Origin: Phyllobacterium bourgognense
Lineage (GTDB): Bacteria > Pseudomonadota > Alphaproteobacteria > Rhizobiales > Rhizobiaceae
Assembly (NCBI RefSeq): GCF_003337575.1
Contig: NZ_QPJM01000004.1
Coordinates: 326,789 to 390,788 of the forward strand
Reading direction: 5' to 3'
Length of the DNA stretch: 64,000 nucleotides
In this document: positions 56,945 through 64,000 of the stretch, one piece after another
Layout: each line of letters starts with the position of its first letter
Numbering within the stretch: position 1 is the first letter of the stretch
Position numbers and translations under genes: made by a program
The notes under the pieces: generated by a model
What the model was told of the DNA's origin: nothing
The model's database searches: none
What the model saw: the letters and a program-made list of their open reading frames with translations, nothing else

Positions 56945-57910
56945 GTGAGGGTTCGTCAGCTTGAATCATTCGTATGTGTTTGTGAGAGCGGAAGCATCAC
57001 GCGGGCCGCGGCCATATTGAACATAGTCCAGCCGGCGCTTGGCTCGCAGATTACTGCGCTTGAGCAGGAGCTCGGTGTGCAATTGCTGGATCGCAGCCCA
57101 AGGGGCATCAAGACAACGCCTGCAGGTCAGTATTTTCTCGAAGAAGCCAGAGACCTGCTGGGACGGTTCGCGACGATCAAAAAGAATATAAAAAACTTCA
57201 ACAATTCGGAGCCAGGTCATCTGTCGATCGGACTGACAGCCAGTCTTTCGATGCTGCTCGCAGCCCCGCTGGCGCAGGAGTTCAACCGGCAGAACTGGTC
57301 CGCCAAGGTCCATATCATCGAAGATATTAGCCACAATCTGCCGGAGCGGATTGCCAGGGGCGAGATTGATCTGGCGTTGGCGTTCGACGTTGCTCCTCAC
57401 AAAACGGTCGATTGCACGCCAGTCCTGATGGAGTCGATTTTCTTCGTCACCGGTCCAACAACAGAATTCAACAAGCAAGGGCCAATCGATCTCGCCGAGC
57501 TTTCCAGGGCGACTTTCGTGATCTCCACTGAAAAGAGCCAGATCATCCAACTTGTCAAACAGGCGATGGAGCAACTGCATCTGCCGCTTGACGTCACCTA
57601 TCAGATTGAATCGAAACAGGCGATCAAGGGACTGATAGCGCAAGGTACGGCTTCTGCGTTTCTGCCCTACGGCGTCGTCGCACGGGAGGTGGAGGCCGGT
57701 ACGCTGATTGCGCGGAAGATTGCCAATCCGCCGCTCACGCGCACCCTTTTTCTATTGCAACCTTTGGCGCACCCCGTCTTCGGCCATGCGGAAGCCGCAC
57801 TGAGGATCATCGAAAAGTTCATCGCCCATCTCGCCGAGAACGTCGCGTTCGAGCTTATTGAACCCACCGGCCAACCGCGGCTCTATCGGGGACGCGCCAG
57901 CCAGCCATAG
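56945..57910 (+). CDS. LysR-family transcriptional regulator (nitrogen/aromatic-type)
   Basis: A 321-residue LysR regulator. The N-terminal HTH reads ITRAAAILNIVQPALGSQIT, followed by LEQELGVQLLDRSPRGIKTTPAG, then the effector domain. The start is GTG 56945, supported by GAGGAGG upstream. It overlaps the convergent MFS gene by 28 bases. It lies downstream of the orphan binding protein and Pht5-like gene and may regulate them or the MFS gene; this is unproven. Confidence 0.93.
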   Translation: MRVRQLESFVCVCESGSITRAAAILNIVQPALGSQITALEQELGVQLLDRSPRGIKTTPAGQYFLEEARDLLGRFATIKKNIKNFNNSEPGHLSIGLTASLSMLLAAPLAQEFNRQNWSAKVHIIEDISHNLPERIARGEIDLALAFDVAPHKTVDCTPVLMESIFFVTGPTTEFNKQGPIDLAELSRATFVISTEKSQIIQLVKQAMEQLHLPLDVTYQIESKQAIKGLIAQGTASAFLPYGVVAREVEAGTLIARKIANPPLTRTLFLLQPLAHPVFGHAEAALRIIEKFIAHLAENVAFELIEPTGQPRLYRGRASQP

Positions 57911-59094
57911 AGCGCGCCGAAGCCAAGCATCAGGCACGTGCCGAGGAAGACCGCGCGCATGCCGAAATGCCCGCCAACGAACCCGCCGGCAAGGGGGCCG
58001 ATTACCTGCCCGGCATATTGCGAAGAGGTGGCATAGCCGAGAATAGCGCCGGAGACGCGGTCGGGAACATTGTGGCGGATCACGCTGGTGATGCAGGGCA
58101 GAAGCCCGCCGAGCGAAAGCCCCATCAGGAAGCGCAGAACGACAAGCTGCCAGCCCTCGGTCACGAATGCCTGCGGGATCAACAGGAGCGCCGATACACC
58201 AAGTGCCGCAACGATGACGTTCCAATGGCCGATGCGGTCGGCAAGCTTGCCAAGGCGCGATGCTGAAAGGATGCTTCCCAGCGCTGCCGCCGACATGACG
58301 ATGCCGGCGACCATCGTGACATGGGAAGGATTGTCGACGAGTTGTGCCACATAGACCGTGATGATCGGTTCGATCGACATATTGGCGAGCATCAACAGCA
58401 TGCCTGCGAGCAGCATTACGATGATTGGCCGTTTGTCGGGAATGGCCGACCAGCCGCCGCCCTGTCTTTCAGTCTTCGACTTTGCCGGGCGCCATTCCTC
58501 CTTGATGAAAAAACTCGTTGCCAGAAAGGTGATGAAGATGACGCCGCCGGCCAGCCAGAAGGTCTGGCGGATGCCGATCAGAGGCGGCAGCGCGCCGCCG
58601 ATCAGCGGACCGACAAGATTGCCGGCCATGATGCCTGAGGCAAGAGTCCCGAGTGCCCAGCCGGTTCGCGCCTTCGGCATCTGGGTTGCCACCAGGACCG
58701 TGGAGCCCGATGCATAACCGCCGAGCAGTCCGGTCAAAAGCCGCAGGAACACAAGCTGCCAGACATCGGTCGCCATACCGATCAGCGACATCGCAACCGC
58801 CATGCCGAGACTGGCGCGAATGAGCATCAGTTTGCGCCCATAGAGATCGGCAAGACGCCCCCAAAGCGGCGCGACGAGCGCCGCTGTGAAAAATGTTGCG
58901 CCATAGGCAACACCCGACCATTGCACGATCGCCGCATGATCTTTTACGCCAAGCTGTTCAACGTAGAGTGGCAGGAAAGGCAAGATCAAGGTCATCGCGA
59001 CGATCGTCGTGAAAGAGCCAAGCAGGCAGACGACGAGGTTCTGCCGCCAGTAGAGCGACTCGATCGACGAGCCGGATTCATCAATGTCAGTCAT
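57883..59094 (-). CDS. MFS transporter
   Basis: A 403-residue major facilitator with about 12 membrane segments. The loop 2-3 motif is GRLADLYGRKLMLIRASLG, repeated in the second half as SRLGKLADRIGHWNVIVAAL. The ATG at 59094 is preferred because it gives a short cytoplasmic N-terminus. It looks like a drug-efflux-type carrier. It converges on the LysR gene with a 28-base overlap. Confidence 0.92.
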   Translation of the reverse strand: MTDIDESGSSIESLYWRQNLVVCLLGSFTTIVAMTLILPFLPLYVEQLGVKDHAAIVQWSGVAYGATFFTAALVAPLWGRLADLYGRKLMLIRASLGMAVAMSLIGMATDVWQLVFLRLLTGLLGGYASGSTVLVATQMPKARTGWALGTLASGIMAGNLVGPLIGGALPPLIGIRQTFWLAGGVIFITFLATSFFIKEEWRPAKSKTERQGGGWSAIPDKRPIIVMLLAGMLLMLANMSIEPIITVYVAQLVDNPSHVTMVAGIVMSAAALGSILSASRLGKLADRIGHWNVIVAALGVSALLLIPQAFVTEGWQLVVLRFLMGLSLGGLLPCITSVIRHNVPDRVSGAILGYATSSQYAGQVIGPLAGGFVGGHFGMRAVFLGTCLMLGFGALYGWLARPR

Positions 59095-59376
59095 GCCGGG
59101 AATCGGATTTCCCACCGGAAATTTCCGGAGGCCTCTCATTGCAAGAGCGCGAATAGATCACCAGTTTTTCACCTGACTGCGGCAATAGCAACATGCGGCA
59201 AAGCAAGGCGGCAACGCGCCGCACGATTTGCCGACAACAAGCTTGATGAGGAGCAAAAATAAAACAAAAAGGCGCGATTCTTGCACGGGTTGGTCCGATT
59301 CCTACGCAAGAAAGGCCGAATCCGGCGCAAGAATTTCATCCTGCGATTGAATTTTGGATGCAGGCGGTTGAGTCCG

Positions 59377-59979
59377 TTACTTCAGCCGTGCCGTAACGTC
59401 GATGGGGATTGGTTTGCCTATTCTATCCCAGCCCGCCGATTTTTGTGATTGCCGCGCATAATAGCGATACGAAGTGCTCGACCAGTCCCTGACCGAATTC
59501 GTACGGTTGTCGAGGATTAGGTCGCCGCTCGAGGTACGAACAGTCAGCACCACATGACCCTCGTTGCTGAAGGAAAGACGGGCAACCGTAAGTAACAGTG
59601 CAGCGGCTGGCCAACCTCGTTTCAGGAGTTCGCGCTTCTTCAGGATTGCAAAATCTTCACAGTCGCCGGCTTTGGTCGGGATCGTCCAGAGGTCCTCGAC
59701 ACCATTGGTCTGCATGTCGCTCTGTTGCTTGATACTCGCGTTGACTGTTGAGTTAACCAATTGAAGTTGCCGGCGTTTATCCGCCGTCAACTGGACAATC
59801 CTCGCACCTGAGCGGGTGTTGCAAAGGGTCGCGAAGCGCCCGCAAAAGGAGCGAAATGCCGGTGGACCAAAGCCCTTGCCGTTAAGTTGCATCTCCGTTC
59901 CCTGCGCAAATGCCGGAGCCGAAACGGGGCTTCCAATTAGTAGTGCCGTCAAAACAGGCAGAGTATATTTGCGGATCAT
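59377..59979 (-). CDS. Transglutaminase-like cysteine peptidase (BTLCP/DUF920)
   Basis: A 200-residue secreted protein. The signal peptide (YTLPVLTALLIGSPVSAPAFA) precedes a BTLCP domain. The catalytic Cys is in TKAGDCEDFAILKKREL, the His in NEGHVVLTV and the Asp in LDNRTN. The ATG at 59979 is chosen because it begins the signal peptide. Related proteins in alphaproteobacteria are periplasmic. The substrate is unknown. Confidence 0.9.
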   Translation of the reverse strand: MIRKYTLPVLTALLIGSPVSAPAFAQGTEMQLNGKGFGPPAFRSFCGRFATLCNTRSGARIVQLTADKRRQLQLVNSTVNASIKQQSDMQTNGVEDLWTIPTKAGDCEDFAILKKRELLKRGWPAAALLLTVARLSFSNEGHVVLTVRTSSGDLILDNRTNSVRDWSSTSYRYYARQSQKSAGWDRIGKPIPIDVTARLK

Positions 59980-60031
59980 CCGACGCTCTCCCGCGAATTG
60001 CCAAAAGCAGATGTGTGTGGGGATTATAACC

Positions 60032-60163
60032 TCATCGACCGAACAACCAACCTGCAAAAAGCACCGAGACTGTTATCACGACGAACAGCACCACGTAAGG
60101 CCGGATCGGCGTAAGGTACGGATCATACTCGGCTTTTGGCGGGTCTCGATCGTCTGGATCCAT
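60032..60163 (-). CDS. Small single-span membrane protein, 43 residues
   Basis: An open frame of 43 residues from ATG 60163 to a TGA at 60032-60034. The N-terminal half is acidic and proline-rich (MDPDDRDPPKAEYDPYLTPI); the rest is one hydrophobic segment (VVLFVVITVSVLFAGWLFG) ending in Arg. The layout is that of a real small membrane protein. It lies just upstream of the BTLCP gene on the same strand. Not recognised as a family. Confidence 0.6.
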   Translation of the reverse strand: MDPDDRDPPKAEYDPYLTPIRPYVVLFVVITVSVLFAGWLFGR

Positions 60164-60187
60164 TTCGGATGATATGCGCTTTCATGG

Positions 60188-60227
60188 AAAAAGGCCCGGC
60201 GGGGCTTGGGGGAATGGGCACCGGGCC
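60188..60227 (-). terminator. Candidate terminator on the minus strand
   Basis: On the minus strand a stem GGCCCGG / CCGGGCC (seven pairs, extendable by two with a wobble) is followed by five Ts (60188-60192). It lies downstream of the 40-residue membrane protein gene. The loop is long (about 21 bases), so the call is moderate. Confidence 0.45.
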
Positions 60228-60369
60228 CGCTGGGGTCAATCAGCCACACCATTCTGCACAGATACGATGTTCGCTTCAATCAATCGCGATTGGCTACTAT
60301 TTCTTATTAAGGTGCATCCAAAGGTATTGCACCGATGCTCTCAGGTAGTTGGCCATTGACGCAAACACT

Positions 60370-60492
60370 TCAGATAATATTCGCGACGAGTGCTGCCACT
60401 ATCACGCCAGTAATAAATATGCCGAGGTACCAGCCGAGAGAATTGTGAACTGCCCAGACATCTTCGTCGTCTTCGTCAAAATCATCGGCCAT
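60370..60492 (-). CDS. Small single-span membrane protein, 40 residues
   Basis: A 40-residue frame starting at ATG 60492, with GGAAGG eight bases upstream. The N-terminus is very acidic (MADDFDEDDEDVWAVHNSLG) and the C-terminal half is one membrane segment (WYLGIFITGVIVAALVANII). A longer open frame exists but its upstream part lacks protein-like character. It has the same acidic-then-membrane layout as the 43-residue protein nearby. Function unknown. Confidence 0.6.
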   Translation of the reverse strand: MADDFDEDDEDVWAVHNSLGWYLGIFITGVIVAALVANII

Positions 60493-60665
60493 GGTGTCAT
60501 CCTTCCGATGGCCAGAGCGATGTGCTTCGATCGCAGGTAATAGCAGAACGCCTTGGTCCGCCGATGGTTTCATTCCGCGGAGGTTGATCTTCCCAAGTAA
60601 TTTCGCTGATGATACGTTCACTCTCTGTTCGCGGCTGATTCGCGAGACTGCCTGTCGGGGATCAT

Positions 60666-62723
60666 ATGAGCGCTGCCTACTTGGAAAAACTGAATGCCGA
60701 GCAGCGAATGGCGGTGGAATATGGCGTAGGTCAGGTCGCTGGGCCGCTCCTGGTGATTGCTGGTGCCGGTTCAGGCAAGACCAATACGCTTGCGCATCGC
60801 GTCGCACATCTGATTGTAAACGGAGCTGATCCGCGCCGGATTTTGTTGATGACGTTTTCACGCCGGGCCGCCGCCGAGATGTCCCGCCGCGTCGAGCGCA
60901 TATGCGGTCAGGTGCTGGGCGCGAAGTCCGGTATCCTGGCCGATGCTCTGGAATGGGCGGGTACATTCCATGGCATTGGCGCCCGTCTCTTGCGCGAATA
61001 TGCGGACCAGATCGGCCTCAACCCGGATTTTACCATTCATGACCGCGAGGATTCTGCCGATCTGATGAATATCATCCGGCATGAACTGGGCTTCTCCAAA
61101 AAGGAAAGCAGGTTTCCGACCAAAGGCACCTGTCTCGCTATTTATTCCCGCACCGTCAATTCGGAACAGCCGCTCGACGAAGTACTCAAGACTTTCTTTC
61201 CTTGGTGCGCTGCCTGGGATGCTCAGCTGCGCCAGCTTTTCGCCGCATATGTCGAAGCCAAGCAGATACAGAATATTCTCGATTACGACGATTTATTGCT
61301 TTATTGGGCACAAACCGCCAGTGTCTCAGCTTTCGCCGACGACATGGGCGGTCGGTTCGATCATGTTTTAGTTGACGAATATCAGGACACCAACCGCCTG
61401 CAATCCTCGATCCTCCTGGCGCTGAAGCCAGGTGGCCGGGGGCTTACCGTGGTAGGAGATGACGCACAGTCGATTTACTCGTTTCGCGCGGCCACAGTTC
61501 GTAACATTCTCGATTTCCCCAAGGCATTCAGCCCGTCCGCGGATATCATAACGCTGGATAGGAACTATCGCTCTACGCAGACCATCCTTGCCGCCGCCAA
61601 CGGCGTCATCGACCTTGCCTCGGAACGGTTCACCAAGAATCTCTGGACGGAACGGCAATCGGCTGAACGGCCACAACTTGTCAGTGTTCGCGACGAGGCC
61701 GATCAGGCACGTTATATCGTGGAACGCGTGCTGGAGAACCGCGAAACCGGAACCCTTTTGAAACAGCAGGCAGTGCTTTTTCGAACGTCGCATCACAGCG
61801 GGCCGCTGGAGGTGGAATTGACACGCCGCAACATACCCTTCGTAAAATTCGGCGGGCTCAAATTCCTCGATAGCGCCCATGTAAAGGACATGCTTGCAAC
61901 GCTGCGTTTTGCGCAGAATCCGCGCGACCGCGTGGCCGGGTTCCGGCTGATGCAGCTTTTGCCCGGTGTCGGGCCTTCGTCAGCGCAACGTGTGCTGGAT
62001 CGGATGGCGGAAGAAGCCGATCCAATTGCAGCACTCGCCGTCATTCCTGTGCCGCCTCGGGCCGGCGAGGACTGGACGGGCTTTGTAGAAATGCTGCAGC
62101 AGATCCGTGTAGAGAAAGCAGCGTGGCCGGCCGAGATCGAGCGGGCGCGGCTCTGGTACGAACCGCATTTGGAACGCATTCATGAAGATGCATCGATGCG
62201 GCAAGCCGATCTTTTGCAACTGCAGCAGATTGCAGCGGGTTATCCATCGCGCGAGCGATTTCTCACTGAATTGACGCTTGACCCTCCGGACGCGACCAGC
62301 GACCAGTCCGGCGTGCCGCTGCTCGACGAGGACTATCTCATTCTCTCGACTATCCACTCGGCCAAGGGCCAGGAGTGGAAATCCGTTTATATGCTCAATG
62401 TAGTCGATGGCTGCATGCCCTCCGACCTCGGCGTCGGTTCTACGGCAGAACTCGAAGAGGAACGGCGATTGCTCTACGTCGCCATGACCCGTGCCAAGGA
62501 CAATCTTCACCTTGTCGTGCCGCAGCGCTTCTTTACCCATGGCCAGAATGCCCAGGGCGACCGGCATGTCTATGCTTCCCGGACACGATTCATCCCGGCT
62601 ACGCTATTGCAATATTTCGAATGCATCGCATGGCCTCTGGCACGGTCCAGTGCTGCCGGACAATCGGAGCAGCCAAGGATGCGCGTGGACATCGGAGCGC
62701 GTATGCGAGGCATGTGGCAGTAG
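60666..62723 (+). CDS. UvrD/Rep-family ATP-dependent DNA helicase
   Basis: A 685-residue superfamily 1A helicase. Motifs in order: Q-motif LNAEQRMAVEYG, Walker A AGAGSGKTNTL near residue 35, TFHGIGARLLREY, Walker B VDEYQDTN, GDDAQSIYSFR, LDRNYRST, STIHSAKGQEW and LYVAMTRAKDNL. All are intact. It should unwind 3'-tailed DNA in repair or replication restart. It is shorter than UvrD proper (about 720-800), so it may be a paralogue; no symbol is given. It stands alone. Confidence 0.93.
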   Translation: MSAAYLEKLNAEQRMAVEYGVGQVAGPLLVIAGAGSGKTNTLAHRVAHLIVNGADPRRILLMTFSRRAAAEMSRRVERICGQVLGAKSGILADALEWAGTFHGIGARLLREYADQIGLNPDFTIHDREDSADLMNIIRHELGFSKKESRFPTKGTCLAIYSRTVNSEQPLDEVLKTFFPWCAAWDAQLRQLFAAYVEAKQIQNILDYDDLLLYWAQTASVSAFADDMGGRFDHVLVDEYQDTNRLQSSILLALKPGGRGLTVVGDDAQSIYSFRAATVRNILDFPKAFSPSADIITLDRNYRSTQTILAAANGVIDLASERFTKNLWTERQSAERPQLVSVRDEADQARYIVERVLENRETGTLLKQQAVLFRTSHHSGPLEVELTRRNIPFVKFGGLKFLDSAHVKDMLATLRFAQNPRDRVAGFRLMQLLPGVGPSSAQRVLDRMAEEADPIAALAVIPVPPRAGEDWTGFVEMLQQIRVEKAAWPAEIERARLWYEPHLERIHEDASMRQADLLQLQQIAAGYPSRERFLTELTLDPPDATSDQSGVPLLDEDYLILSTIHSAKGQEWKSVYMLNVVDGCMPSDLGVGSTAELEEERRLLYVAMTRAKDNLHLVVPQRFFTHGQNAQGDRHVYASRTRFIPATLLQYFECIAWPLARSSAAGQSEQPRMRVDIGARMRGMWQ

Positions 62724-62767
62724 CGGGCGTCGAAAAGCGCGAATAGAAGGTCGCGACACATAGTGTA

Positions 62768-63199
62768 ATGACAGAAGCAACCGAATTTAACCTGGAAAGG
62801 TTTGTCCAAGCGCAGGAGCCTGTCTTTGAGCGGGTGCTCGAGGAGTTGAGGTCAGGACAAAAACGCAGTCATTGGATGTGGTTCGTCTTTCCACAGCTGA
62901 AGAGTCTTGGCCACTCCTCCATGGCACAGTTTTACGGCATAGCATCGCTTGACGAAGCGCAAGCGTATCTGGGTCATCGGCTTCTAGGCGAGCGGTTGGT
63001 GATTTGTACCGAGATATTGTTGACCCACACCGATACGTCTCTCAATCTGCTACTGGGATCTCCGGATGATCTGAAGTTCTGTTCATCGATGACGCTCTTT
63101 TCACTGGCATCGAGTGATCGTGTTGTTTTCAAACGTGCTCTGGATCAGTTCTGCGACGGCCGCATGGATAAAAGGTCGCTGGCGCTTCTCGGGTTTTAG
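62768..63199 (+). CDS. DUF1810 family protein
   Basis: A 143-residue DUF1810 protein. Conserved stretches are FVQAQEPVFERVLEEL, SHWMWFVFPQLKSLGHS, FYGIASLDEAQAYLGH and a C-terminal CDGRMDKRSLALLGF. Such proteins are common in bacteria and have no established function. It begins 44 bases after the helicase stop and may be co-transcribed with it. Confidence 0.9.
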   Translation: MTEATEFNLERFVQAQEPVFERVLEELRSGQKRSHWMWFVFPQLKSLGHSSMAQFYGIASLDEAQAYLGHRLLGERLVICTEILLTHTDTSLNLLLGSPDDLKFCSSMTLFSLASSDRVVFKRALDQFCDGRMDKRSLALLGF

Positions 63200-63242
63200 C
63201 GGAACGGGGTCCAAGCATGCCTAGGCAAGCGGAGAATTGGCT

Positions 63243-63510
63243 TCACAACGTGAAATCATGCGCTAACAATCCGGAATCGAGATGCCCGTCGACCTGAATG
63301 ATCAGTCGGCGATACCGTCGCCATTGCTATCGGCCTCGACCATCCAATGATCGAGATCGGTGGGCGCATCCTGTTGAACCTGGAATATCCGTAGCTCGCC
63401 GGCAGAATTCGAGAATTCACTATCGCCGATGAGATGAAAGGCCTGGTCATCGGATGTAGCGGCATCGGCGTCGATGCCGCTGAGATCAATCATGTCTCCT
63501 TCGGTGGAGT
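63243..63510 (-). pseudogene. Decayed C-terminus of an RTX / serralysin-type (Peptidase_M10_C) protein
   Basis: On the minus strand the frame reads STEGDMIDLSGIDADAATSD, then QAFHLIGDSEFSNSAGELRI and VEADSNGDGIAD, the normal end of RTX C-terminal domains. A stop (63302-63304) follows directly. Shifting one frame restores the family end: IIQVDGHL and LLAHDFTL, then a stop at 63243. One lost base explains this. Upstream the frame soon ends at a TAG near 63590, and no RTX nonapeptides are seen, so the gene is a remnant. Confidence 0.7.
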
Positions 63511-63623
63511 TGAGTCGGTGATCGTGTCGCTGCCGATTTGTATTCGCATCGCGTGAGCGACGTTTCTATTCGGCCGAACTCTCGTTGTAGTATGATTTTT
63601 GGACGTTTGTTGAATGTGTCACG

Positions 63624-63643
63624 GGCCGTGCCGCGGCACGGCC
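63624..63643. repeat. Perfect 20-base palindrome GGCCGTGCCGCGGCACGGCC
   Basis: The sequence equals its own reverse complement over 20 bases. It lies between the RTX remnant and the type III polyketide synthase gene. No T-run follows on either strand, so terminator function is doubtful. Confidence 0.6.
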
Positions 63644-63866
63644 TGTCTTCATCAAACTGGGTAGGCATCCAATCGGTTTGCAGGTCCCGTCGTCTTCTGC
63701 GGCGGCGACCCTTACTATCGCCGATAATTATCGAGCACCGAGTGGATAATTATTCCTCGAATATTGACACCAGTTCAAGTGTTGTCGAAGAGATGTGTCC
63801 TGCAGGGTCCTCATGGCAGCACTTGTGCCGCGTCGATTGCAGAGACAATGTCACCAAGGAGTGTCG

Positions 63867-64000
63867 ATGTCTCAATCCGTGAAACTGATATCAATCGGCA
63901 CAGCAGTGCCTGCCCACATCATTCAACAACGTGACGCCGCTGCTGCGGCACATCAGGCTTTTTCGGCCCGGTTCAGAGACTTTGACCGTTTGGCGAAAGT
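63867..64000 (+). CDS. Type III polyketide synthase, N-terminal part (3' end outside window)
   Basis: The first 44 complete codons of a gene that runs off the window. The translation begins MSQSVKLISIGTAVPAHIIQ and continues through FSARFRDFDRLAKV, the N-terminus of bacterial chalcone synthase-like type III polyketide synthases. GGAG lies 6-9 bases before the ATG at 63867. These enzymes make resorcinol- or pyrone-type products from acyl-CoA and malonyl-CoA. The active-site cysteine would lie downstream. Confidence 0.75.
   Translation, partial: MSQSVKLISIGTAVPAHIIQQRDAAAAAHQAFSARFRDFDRLAK

Noticed and set aside
60493..60966. Upstream extension that would make the 40-residue membrane protein 198 residues long
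   Set aside because: The extension overlaps the helicase start on the other strand, is rich in Arg and Pro like shadow frames, and the internal ATG has a good ribosome site.
63486..63668. 60-residue minus-strand frame beside the RTX remnant
   Set aside because: It spans the perfect palindrome and has no protein-like features.

Overview
The window is high-GC chromosomal DNA from a heterotrophic alphaproteobacterium. Gene content points to Rhizobiales (a Brucella/Ochrobactrum/Phyllobacterium/Mesorhizobium-like genome), but this is inference. The pointers are a GlpSTPQUV-type glycerol ABC operon, a DUF982 protein, a transglutaminase-like BTLCP protein, many ABC uptake systems, and intergenic palindromes of the kind common in rhizobia. 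No rRNA, tRNA, CRISPR array, transposase or phage gene was seen.

Layout. (1) 1-8222, + strand: a pyrimidine/hydantoin-type catabolic operon. It holds a class III aminotransferase (5' end outside the window), an M20 amidohydrolase, a dihydropyrimidinase and a NitT/TauT-type ABC importer with an embedded GNAT acetyltransferase. (2) 8277-10526, - strand: ilvD and a RAM-only Lrp/AsnC-like protein. (3) 10852-17405, + strand: tamA-tamB, the outer-membrane translocation and assembly module. (4) 17465-27157, - strand, with a divergent LacI-family regulator at 27319: nine genes for import and non-phosphorylative breakdown of a sugar or sugar acid (CUT1 ABC importer, DenD-like and SDR dehydrogenases, XylD-like dehydratase, second SDR, FAH-family hydrolase). 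(5) 28440-37051, + strand: glpR, glpD and the glycerol ABC importer glpSTPQUV, closed by a clear terminator. (6) 37277-37924: a glyoxalase-superfamily protein. (7) 37940-53506: a large catabolic island built around a LacI regulator with two copies of a palindromic operator. It holds DUF993, a Gfo/Idh/MocA oxidoreductase, a CoA-transferase, a crotonase, an aldehyde dehydrogenase, a second CUT1 sugar importer, two GMC flavoproteins and an SDR. No described pathway that I know fits this set. (8) 53646-64000: mixed genes (DUF982, orphan binding proteins, LysR, MFS, BTLCP protein, two tiny membrane proteins, UvrD-like helicase, DUF1810, a decayed RTX C-terminus, and the start of a type III polyketide synthase) separated by repeat-rich DNA.

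How it works together. Most of the window imports and degrades small carbon and nitrogen compounds. Each catabolic block has its own ABC importer, and the three with a visible adjacent regulator have operator-like DNA next to it. The most notable points are the undescribed island at 37940-53506, the xylonate-like pathway at 17465-27157, the complementary loss of key ATPase motifs in GlpS and GlpT, and the phased repeats in front of glpD.
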